This document shows positions 1 to 5,215 of a DNA stretch of 5,796 nucleotides, in pieces. This DNA comes from an uncultured Bacteroidales bacterium (GTDB lineage: Bacteria > Bacteroidota > Bacteroidia > Bacteroidales > Muribaculaceae), in assembly GCA_947176515.1 (NCBI GenBank), contig CAMWQZ010000104.1, positions 1 through 5,796 on the forward strand, read 5' to 3'. Below the pieces are notes generated by a model. The model saw only the letters and a program-made list of their open reading frames with translations. It made no database searches and was not told the DNA's origin. Positions within the stretch are counted from its first letter, which is position 1, and the number at the start of each line of letters is the position of its first letter. The position numbers were made by a program, and so were the translations under genes.

Positions 1-1
1 G

Positions 2-709
2 AATGGTGAATATCGATACTATATATTAAATGATGATGAAATAAATTGCGGAGGGCTACAAACTTGGCTTCTCAATACGATTTCAGTTAGCAATATTCTC
101 GCAGGCAATCGTAAACTTAAGGATAGGATTATCCTTGAAAATATTCCATCAGGTAGAAAGTTCCTATCTGTGATTTTAGATGCAATGAGAGAAAATAAAG
201 TTATTACTATATTATATCAAAGTTATTGGAAAGAGGATTCCGCTTTCTTTGAACTTGAGCCTTATTGTATTAAATTATTCAAACAACGTTGGTATTTGGC
301 GGCACGCAGTCTTCAAAATAGCAAAGTAATGATTTTTGCACTCGACCGAATTGCTAATCTTGATGTAATGGATGAAAAAACATTTATATATCCTAAGAAT
401 TTCTCAGCTGAAGAATTGTTTTTAGGATGCTATGGCGTAATAGCTGATTGTAACGTTAAATTAGAAACTGTAAAATTGCAAGTTTGCGGCAATCAGTCAA
501 AATATTTTCGTTCGCTACCTCTCCATGATTCACAAAAGGAGGTGTTTGTAAGTGAAGAATATAGTATATTTGAATACAATATTCGACCTACTTTTGATTT
601 TCAGCAAGAATTACTTTCTTTTACGCCATATGTTGAAGTCCTTTCTCCAACTTGGCTAAGAAATGAAATCGCATGGAAGGTTGAAGCCATGAGTAAAAGG
701 TATAATTGA
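2..709 (+). CDS. WYL-domain transcriptional regulator, 5'-truncated by window edge
   Basis: The frame is open from base 2 to the TAA-ended... TGA/TAG region at 709, giving 235 visible residues; the true start and the expected N-terminal winged helix-turn-helix lie upstream. A GTG at 170 is in frame but cannot be the real start, because family-like sequence runs through it. The WYL core is visible: an approach strand near residues 72-80, then the signature Trp97-Tyr98-Leu99 inside a PYxIKxFxxRWYL block, then an ALDRI segment with Asp115-Arg116-Ile117. Residues from about 155 to 235 resemble the WCX oligomerisation extension, with RPTFDFQQELLSF and VEVLSPTWLR-like blocks. WYL proteins of this layout bind DNA through the HTH and sense ligands or nucleic acid through WYL; several (CapW, BrxR) repress phage-defence operons. 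It lies 16 nt upstream of the UDG-like gene on the same strand, so the two are probably co-transcribed. Its targets are unknown. Confidence 0.9.
   Translation, partial: NGEYRYYILNDDEINCGGLQTWLLNTISVSNILAGNRKLKDRIILENIPSGRKFLSVILDAMRENKVITILYQSYWKEDSAFFELEPYCIKLFKQRWYLAARSLQNSKVMIFALDRIANLDVMDEKTFIYPKNFSAEELFLGCYGVIADCNVKLETVKLQVCGNQSKYFRSLPLHDSQKEVFVSEEYSIFEYNIRPTFDFQQELLSFTPYVEVLSPTWLRNEIAWKVEAMSKRYN
137..155 (+). repeat. Copy 1 of a 19-nt near-identical direct repeat
   Basis: The sequence GAAAATATTCCATCAGGTA lies in the WYL gene and encodes an ENIPSG segment. It matches 1574-1592 at 18 of 19 positions and in the same codon phase. It may be chance, shared protein motif, or a trace of common origin; its meaning is unknown. 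Confidence 0.4.
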
Positions 710-725
710 TAGTCTACAAGGTGAT

Positions 726-1481
726 ATGGATAGTGTAAATATAGACCTTAGGCTCAGTAGATTATTTGAAGAGTGGTCTAAAAGACTGAAATGTAATGGT
801 GACAAAAACTTCACCAAGGACGGTATCTTATATAAAGATGGAGTTTCTATAGAACAGACGCTAAAAGATTGGGAATCATCGAAAATAAGAGTTTTGTTTT
901 TGCTAAAGGATCAGAACCAAGGTCAATCAAATTGGGATGAAGATATTCGTTATTGGCTTAAGAATTCAGAGTGGGATAACGAAGGAGCCCTATATAATAA
1001 AGAAGCCAACAGAAATCTTAGGCCTAAATCGATTAGAATATTGGCTTATATATTATGGGGATTGTCAAAGGGAAGTTCTGAATGCGGTTGGGAGTATGAG
1101 GAGGTTTCACAGCATTTTGACGAAGTCAAAGAATTTTTTAACTCACAACCATTTGCTATTGTAGAGTGTAAAAAACAACCCGGTTTGGCCTGGTGTACTA
1201 ATAAACTACTCCAATATCATCTGAATACTTATGGCGACCTACTTGCGCATGAGATTGAGATTCTAAGACCTAACATAATTGTATGTTCGAGCACTCTCAT
1301 ATATGGGTTTGTATTAAATATATTCCCCACGAATGAGCTTGAAGGCGAAAAAAGCCTCTATTGGCATTCTAAATCAGGAACGATTATAATCTGTGCTTAT
1401 CATCCGGCCGCAAGGAAGAGCCAACATGAAATCTATGATAGCGTAATGACTCATTATCGTAATTTTTTGAAAAAACATTGA
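726..1481 (+). CDS. Uracil-DNA-glycosylase-like fold protein, function unknown
   Basis: This 251-residue protein is probably a member of the uracil-DNA glycosylase-like superfamily, judged by motif order. Residues 54-66 form a hydrophobic strand followed by LKDQNQG, at the place of UDG motif 1 (a strand followed by a Gly/Asp/Asn/Pro-rich loop). Residues 144-153 (AIVECKKQPG) fit the next strand and loop, 183-189 (NIIVCSS) fit the strand before the motif-2 region, and Tyr225-His226-Pro227 with Ser232 fits the HPS-type motif 2. Neither a canonical GxDPY nor a canonical HPSPLS box is present, so ordinary uracil excision is doubtful. The ATG at 726 is preceded by AAGGTG at 718-723. The gene follows the WYL regulator by 16 nt and is AT-rich like it, which suggests a shared operon and joint transfer. 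It is probably cytoplasmic; no signal peptide or membrane segment is seen. The fold assignment is moderately confident and any activity is unassigned. Confidence 0.72.
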   Translation: MDSVNIDLRLSRLFEEWSKRLKCNGDKNFTKDGILYKDGVSIEQTLKDWESSKIRVLFLLKDQNQGQSNWDEDIRYWLKNSEWDNEGALYNKEANRNLRPKSIRILAYILWGLSKGSSECGWEYEEVSQHFDEVKEFFNSQPFAIVECKKQPGLAWCTNKLLQYHLNTYGDLLAHEIEILRPNIIVCSSTLIYGFVLNIFPTNELEGEKSLYWHSKSGTIIICAYHPAARKSQHEIYDSVMTHYRNFLKKH

Positions 1482-1484
1482 ATC

Positions 1485-1503
1485 TCTGCCCTTATTGGGC
1501 AGA
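1485..1503 (+). terminator. Intercistronic hairpin, possible weak terminator or attenuator
   Basis: TCTGCCC (1485-1491) and GGGCAGA (1497-1503) form a perfect 7-bp stem with five G:C pairs around the 5-nt loop TTATT. It begins 3 nt after the UDG-like stop codon. No uninterrupted T-run follows directly, so it would be a poor intrinsic terminator; it may instead be a 3'-end stabiliser or partial attenuator between the two genes. The pairing is seen directly and the role is inferred. Confidence 0.5.
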
Positions 1504-1512
1504 CCTGCACTC

Positions 1513-1520
1513 TAATTTTG
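1513..1520 (+). promoter_or_regulatory. Putative Bacteroidota -7 promoter element for the FtsZ-like gene
   Basis: TAATTTTG at 1513-1520 matches the Bacteroidota -7 consensus TAnnTTTG at every fixed position. It lies 20 nt before the ATG at 1541, leaving room for a short A-rich leader. The upstream -33 element is weak: the best candidate is TTG at 1495-1497, inside the hairpin and only 15 nt away, closer than usual. The element would let the FtsZ-like gene be expressed apart from the WYL and UDG-like genes. Confidence 0.42.
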
Positions 1521-1540
1521 TGCCATAAATAAAACTAAAA

Positions 1541-2044
1541 ATGCAATTTATGGATAAGCAAATTTTTGAGAGAGAAAGTATTCCATCAGGTATAATAATT
1601 GTTGGAGTTGGTGGCGGAGGCAAGAATATTGTGGCAAAAGCAAAAGAAATGTCAGAATATAATATTGCAGAGGCCATTTGCGAAGATGATTACGATTTAA
1701 TACATAGGACTGACCGCGAAGATATAAAACTTGTCATTATTATAGCTTGTTTAGGTGGTAATAATGGTTTTAAGTCTGCATCAGTCATTGCCAATTATTC
1801 GAAGTCCTTAAATATTCAAACGATTTGTTTAACTACAATTCCGTTTCGATTTGAAGGGGATAAAAAAATAAAACAAGCCATTCTGGAAGTAGGCGAATTG
1901 ACATCCATAACCGATCAAATGACTGTCATCAATAATCAATCGTTAGTTGAGCTTTATGGTAATCTATCAATAGCGGAAGCATTTTCTAAAGTGGATAATA
2001 TAATGGCTAAAAATCTTGATTGCGTAATAGATAGCTCATTATAA
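1541..2044 (+). CDS. Miniature FtsZ/tubulin-like protein lacking T7 loop and C-terminal domain
   Basis: This 167-residue protein resembles the N-terminal GTPase domain of FtsZ. Residues 17-29 (a GIIIVGVGGGGKN-type strand and loop) match the FtsZ T1 glycine loop. Residues 63-90 match the strand, T4 loop and helix, but the tubulin signature GGGTGTG reads GGNNGFK (72-78). Residues 91-119 match the TVGVVTKPF-FEG segment, with PFRFEG at 101-106. Residues 127-160 match the I-P-N-D-x-L to AF-x-x-A-D/N segment, with Phe148 and Asp152 at the positions that contact guanine in FtsZ. About 35 residues are missing between T1 and T4, including the T3 region, and the protein ends just before the T7 loop that carries the catalytic aspartates. 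FtsZ is usually above 350 residues. An in-frame stop at 1526-1528 rules out an N-terminal extension; the second ATG at 1550 is an alternative start. Its own terminator follows at once, so this looks like a complete gene and not a decayed ftsZ. Interference with division is inference. Confidence 0.8.
   Translation: MQFMDKQIFERESIPSGIIIVGVGGGGKNIVAKAKEMSEYNIAEAICEDDYDLIHRTDREDIKLVIIIACLGGNNGFKSASVIANYSKSLNIQTICLTTIPFRFEGDKKIKQAILEVGELTSITDQMTVINNQSLVELYGNLSIAEAFSKVDNIMAKNLDCVIDSSL
1574..1592 (+). repeat. Copy 2 of a 19-nt near-identical direct repeat
   Basis: The sequence GAAAGTATTCCATCAGGTA lies near the start of the FtsZ-like gene and encodes an ESIPSG segment just before the first strand. 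It differs from 137-155 only at its fifth base and is in the same codon phase. Confidence 0.4.
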
Positions 2045-2050
2045 AAAATA

Positions 2051-2090
2051 AGTCTGGCGAAACACTCAAATTTCGCCAGACTTTGTTTTT
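2051..2090. terminator. Bidirectional rho-independent terminator between convergent genes
   Basis: AGTCTGGCGAAA (2051-2062) and TTTCGCCAGACT (2071-2082) form a perfect 12-bp stem with an 8-nt loop. On the + strand it is followed by TTGTTTTT (2083-2090). On the - strand the A-rich run before 2051 becomes a T-rich tail. It lies 6 nt after the FtsZ-like stop and 17 nt past the esterase end, so it can end both convergent transcripts. It also marks the change from AT-rich to GC-richer sequence. Confidence 0.92.
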
Positions 2091-2106
2091 ATGGGTTATA
2101 TAGTTT

Positions 2107-3375
2107 TTACTTCTTAGGTGTCGGTTTCATGTGAGATTTGAAGAAGGCGACATGGGTGTGGTCCCATTCGGGGCGTGGAACGGCATGGCCCATGTTGGGG
2201 TAGATGATGAATTGTTTGGGCGACTTGATGAGGTTGTAGCCTGCAAAGTTTGTGTGGGGCGGACAATTGGGGTCTTGCAGACCAACGGCCATGAGCACCG
2301 GTACGTCGATAAGCATTGCGAGGTTTTTGATATCGAAATATGACACGTTGCGCAAAAGCTGAGCCTCGGTCATGCCTTTTTCGGCGGCAGCGCGGTGATA
2401 GTTTCCGCCAATCCAATCGGTTAGTTTAAAATAGTCAGGGAAGTCATTGAGGAAGGGGATAAACGGGGCGGCGGCAACGATGCGTTTGTCAAGAGCGGTG
2501 GCTGCGAGGGTGAGAGCGCCACCCTGACTGCCGCCTTCGGCGAAGAGGTTCACGCCGTCAAACTGCGGAAGGGTGAACACGAAGTCGATGCCACGCACGG
2601 CGTCCATAAAAGCGTTGCGATAATAATAGTTTTCGATGTCCTCGAGGTTTTCGACCATCCATTCGCCGTGGGTGTTGGTCTCGAGATTGAGCCCCTGTCC
2701 GCGGATATTTTGCTGGAAGTAGATGAATTCGCCGTCGTAAGAGGGGAGGAAGTCGCAGTATGCCGGACCGGCGCCATAACCCATATAGTTGATGATTGCC
2801 GGATATTTCCCTTTCTTTTTGGGAAGCATAAGGAAGGCGGTCAGTTTCTCATTCCCGATTGAGCGCATGGTCACTTTGTAGGCGTTGCTTTTCTCGGTGT
2901 CTTGCTCTGGGAAGCGCTCCATAGCAAACTCTGGAGCAATTGAGTCAAGGTCGACGCGTGCGCGCTCCCAAAAGTCAACAAAGTCGGGCTGGTAATCGGC
3001 TGGCGAGTATATGCGTTCGGGTTCATAGCCGATATTATATTGGGCGAGGGTCGTTGCGCCGTCAGAGAAGATGCAGTTGTAGAAGCCCGGAGTGAGATTG
3101 AAATTGAACGCCATATTACAGCTATCTCCGGCAGCGATGGCTGCACTTTGGCTTAGCTCATATACCGGATCACCGAAGTCTGTGTTAATTGTGAGCGTGA
3201 CGGTGCAGTTAGCTTTGGCGTTGCCATTGTTAACGGCTGTAAGGTCGAGGCTCGGTTGGTCAGGAGCTTTCCACCAGTTGCCATAGGGCTGGCCGAATTT
3301 ATAGTTGATGTCGGCTGCGTGGGCGGCAGTCGTCAACGAGAGGACAGAGATAAGAGCAATAAATGATTTTTTCAT
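2107..3375 (-). CDS. Secreted CE7-family acetyl xylan esterase / deacetylase
   Basis: This 422-residue protein is a serine esterase of the AXE1/cephalosporin-C-deacetylase type (carbohydrate esterase family 7), expected to remove acetyl groups from xylan or xylo-oligosaccharides. Residues 1-20 form a signal peptide: a Lys-Lys start, a hydrophobic core, and cleavage likely after AHA at 18-20. No lipobox cysteine is seen, which predicts a periplasmic or secreted protein. Residues 21 to about 115 look like a beta-sandwich domain and the alpha/beta-hydrolase core follows. The CE7 marks are Arg225-Gly226-Gln227, the nucleophile Ser283 in GGSQGG, Asp368 in LQDPN, and His397 in GHAVP. The usual His-Glu pair here reads His-Ala. 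The ATG at 3375 overlaps the stop of the upstream MBL-fold gene in TAATG, which suggests translational coupling. No glycoside hydrolase or SusCD genes are visible in the window, so the natural substrate is open. Confidence 0.9.
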   Translation of the reverse strand: MKKSFIALISVLSLTTAAHAADINYKFGQPYGNWWKAPDQPSLDLTAVNNGNAKANCTVTLTINTDFGDPVYELSQSAAIAAGDSCNMAFNFNLTPGFYNCIFSDGATTLAQYNIGYEPERIYSPADYQPDFVDFWERARVDLDSIAPEFAMERFPEQDTEKSNAYKVTMRSIGNEKLTAFLMLPKKKGKYPAIINYMGYGAGPAYCDFLPSYDGEFIYFQQNIRGQGLNLETNTHGEWMVENLEDIENYYYRNAFMDAVRGIDFVFTLPQFDGVNLFAEGGSQGGALTLAATALDKRIVAAAPFIPFLNDFPDYFKLTDWIGGNYHRAAAEKGMTEAQLLRNVSYFDIKNLAMLIDVPVLMAVGLQDPNCPPHTNFAGYNLIKSPKQFIIYPNMGHAVPRPEWDHTHVAFFKSHMKPTPKK

Positions 3376-4388
3376 TATGATTGTTTTTTTATTATGTAGA
3401 GCGGCGAGGCTGCGAAGCGCGGCAGGACGCAGAGTTGCAGACCCGGCGATAATGGATGGTCAGAGAGTTTGACGCCGGCTGACTGAAGGGCGCTACGAAC
3501 CGTCGAGAGCGCAATCTCAGGGCAGTTGTTGTCGTGACTGAGGTGACACAGAAAAACATGGCTGAGCGCAGGTGACGCAATAGACGCAAGATAGGCGGCG
3601 GTGACGGCATTGTCGAGGTGGCCGATTTGCGAAGCGATGCGCGCCTTAAGATGCTCAGTGTAGGTGCCGTTGCGAAGCATTTCGGCATCGTAATTGGCCT
3701 CAAGCATGATGGCGTTGGATTGTCGCATATAAAAATCTGCGCGCTCGGTGATGTAGCCGGTATCGGTTACAACGGCTATCTTGACTCCGTCACTTTCGAT
3801 TGAGTAGCCGACGTTGTCAGTGCCGTCGTGCGACACCTCGAAAGCGGTTATGGTGAGGTCGCCAATTTCGAAGGGGAATTCTTTGAAAATCGGTGCGTGG
3901 TAGTCTTTGATGCGGCGCGATATGCTGTGTCGGCGGAGGAGTCCGTTCAGAGTCTTAGGAGTACAGAACAGGCGCATGTGGCGATTATAGCGGAGGATGG
4001 AGTATGCAAATTTTACGTGGTCGCCGTGGTCGTGGGTAAGCAGTATGCCTTTGATTTCGGAAATGTCGATGCCGTTATGCAGCAGCTGCTCGGTGACAAA
4101 CTTACCTTCGATTCCGGCATCTATGAGCACGCCGCCGCGGTCGTTGCCAATGTAGGCGCAGTTGCCGCTGCTGCCGCTGCCAAATGATATGAATCGCAGA
4201 GCTTTGCGTGGCTCAAGCCTGTCAACGTCGATTTCCGAGATTTCCGATTCGTTTTTTTTCTTGGGCGCTGTAGCGCGGACAATGATGTCTCCGGCAATGT
4301 CAGGACGGCTTATGTCAATGTCGTCAAACAGGCCGGGAAGGTCGTCTAACTGGCGCGAGAGTCGTCGTGATGGTTTGAAATCAGACAT
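3375..4388 (-). CDS. YycJ/WalJ-type MBL-fold metallohydrolase with N-terminal extension
   Basis: This is a cytoplasmic metallo-beta-lactamase-fold hydrolase of 337 residues, close to the YycJ/WalJ group of putative nucleic-acid-processing enzymes. The fold begins near residue 65 with a strand and the FGSGSSGNC block (69-77) typical of the group. Metal ligands appear in order: His119, His121, Asp123 and His124 in THDHGDH, His187 in VSHDG, Asp209 in VVTDTG, and His282 in CHLSHDNN. His257 in QIGHLDN is also conserved-looking. Residues 1-63 are extra, charged and low in hydrophobics, with an SRQLDDLPGLFDDID stretch. I found no ATG, GTG or TTG codon between codon 1 and the core, so the long start is the only sensible one. 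It begins 12 nt after the methylase gene and overlaps the esterase start by one base. The group's DNA-repair or exonuclease role is uncertain; the fold is secure. Confidence 0.9.
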   Translation of the reverse strand: MSDFKPSRRLSRQLDDLPGLFDDIDISRPDIAGDIIVRATAPKKKNESEISEIDVDRLEPRKALRFISFGSGSSGNCAYIGNDRGGVLIDAGIEGKFVTEQLLHNGIDISEIKGILLTHDHGDHVKFAYSILRYNRHMRLFCTPKTLNGLLRRHSISRRIKDYHAPIFKEFPFEIGDLTITAFEVSHDGTDNVGYSIESDGVKIAVVTDTGYITERADFYMRQSNAIMLEANYDAEMLRNGTYTEHLKARIASQIGHLDNAVTAAYLASIASPALSHVFLCHLSHDNNCPEIALSTVRSALQSAGVKLSDHPLSPGLQLCVLPRFAASPLYIIKKQS

Positions 4389-4400
4389 TGCTGGAGCGAT

Positions 4401-5102
4401 TTAACAGTAAAGTAAGAAAATTGTAGGTATTTTTTCGTAATGATAACCCCGACTCTTCCAGTCGGCAAGCGAGCGCGTGATTATTGACTGACTCGGCCCA
4501 CTGATGTCAGAGGCCACACAGAGAAGCATGTCGCCGGGCAAACGGCGGCAGAGGTCATCAATCAAGCGATTGTTGCGGTAAGGGGTTTCGATGAAAATCT
4601 GTGTCTGATGCTCGCGGCGTATGCGTCGCTCCATTTCTTTTAGGGCAGCCGAGCGTTTGGCGTCGTCGATTGGGAGATAGCCGCAGAAGGCAAATGACTG
4701 GCCGTTAAAGCCTGACGCCATGAGCGACATTATGATACTCGACGGGCCGACAAGTGGCACGACTTCAAATCCCTCGCGCTGGGCCACAGCCACGAGGTCG
4801 GCGCCCGGGTCAGCTACGGCAGGGCAGCCTGCCTCGCTTATGACACCTATATCAAAGCCATCGCGCATCGGCTGGAGCATGGCCGAGACTGCTGTCAGTG
4901 GAGTGTGCTCGTTGAGCTCGACAAAGTGCAGCGAGTCAATGTCGATGGTGCGGTCGCAGGCCTTGAGGAAGCGGCGCGCCGAACGGATGTTCTCGACGAC
5001 AAAGTGGCTGACGGTCTTAATGAGTTCGACATTGCGTCGAGGCAGAACGTCGGCTACAGGCGTGTCGCCCATCGGCACAGGGAAAAGATAGAGCTTTGGC
5101 AT
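4401..5102 (-). CDS. Short RsmI-like SAM-dependent methyltransferase (tetrapyrrole methylase fold)
   Basis: The protein belongs to the tetrapyrrole-methylase fold and resembles the N-terminal and central parts of RsmI, the 16S rRNA C1402 2'-O-methyltransferase. I chose the ATG at 5102 (233 residues) because the family's first strand, LYLFPVPMGD, starts 3 residues later. A longer frame starts at ATG 5147 (248 residues) but adds a Pro-rich unconserved leader and would begin only 11 nt from the upstream terminator stem. Numbered from 5147, the marks are ISEAGCPAVADPGADLV (about 103-119), PLVGPSSI (131-138), SGFNGQSFAF..GYLP (145-159) and ETPYRNN (187-193). Bacterial RsmI is near 280 residues; this version ends right after the FLLYC strand and lacks the C-terminal extension. 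Short forms like this are common in Bacteroidota and their substrate is less clear, so no symbol is given. It heads the run with the MBL-fold and esterase genes. Confidence 0.85.
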   Translation of the reverse strand: MPKLYLFPVPMGDTPVADVLPRRNVELIKTVSHFVVENIRSARRFLKACDRTIDIDSLHFVELNEHTPLTAVSAMLQPMRDGFDIGVISEAGCPAVADPGADLVAVAQREGFEVVPLVGPSSIIMSLMASGFNGQSFAFCGYLPIDDAKRSAALKEMERRIRREHQTQIFIETPYRNNRLIDDLCRRLPGDMLLCVASDISGPSQSIITRSLADWKSRGYHYEKIPTIFLLYC

Positions 5103-5157
5103 TGGCTTTGTGAAGTGGACTTTTGTTGGTGGGGGGTGAGCACACATATATAAATCG

Positions 5158-5197
5158 TTCGGCGTCGGAGCAGATGCAATCTGACCCCGACGCCGAA
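5158..5197 (-). terminator. Compound hairpin terminator after the peptidyl-prolyl isomerase gene
   Basis: TTCGGCGTCGG (5158-5168) pairs perfectly with CCGACGCCGAA (5187-5197), an 11-bp stem. Inside it, CAGAT (5171-5175) pairs with ATCTG (5179-5183) around a GCA loop, separated by a small asymmetric internal loop. On the minus strand it begins 18 nt after the isomerase stop codon and is followed by CGATTTATAT, a weak T-rich tail. The + strand side has no T-run, so it most likely acts on the minus strand. Confidence 0.78.
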
Positions 5198-5215
5198 GAT
5201 ATCGTCAGAGGGACA

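Noticed and set aside
1463..1475. TTTTTTGAAAAAA palindrome as a terminator or operator
   Set aside because: It is inside the coding end of the UDG-like gene, encodes the FLKK segment, and is pure A/T with a one-base centre, so it is probably codon-driven.
1492..1677. 61-codon open frame on the - strand
   Set aside because: It is antisense to the strongly supported glycine loop of the FtsZ-like gene; the Pro/Ile run is the complement of the Gly codons.
1541..2044. FtsZ-like gene as a degraded fragment of a chromosomal ftsZ
   Set aside because: Full-length frame, an upstream in-frame stop, a dedicated terminator 6 nt after the stop, an internal deletion in T1-T4 without loss of frame, and AT-rich neighbours all favour a specialised intact gene.
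3828..4187. 119-codon open frame on the + strand
   Set aside because: It lies fully antisense to the MBL-fold gene, whose motifs are clear; the translation is Ala/Val-rich and resembles no family, as expected of a shadow in GC-rich DNA.
4720..5091. 123-codon open frame on the + strand
   Set aside because: It is antisense to the RsmI-like methylase; its Ser/Arg/Thr-rich composition is typical of a shadow frame.
5141..5148. TATGTGTG on the minus strand as a -7 promoter for the methylase run
   Set aside because: It has one mismatch to TAnnTTTG and no -33 partner at the right distance, so it is too weak to list, though some promoter is expected between 5157 and 5102.
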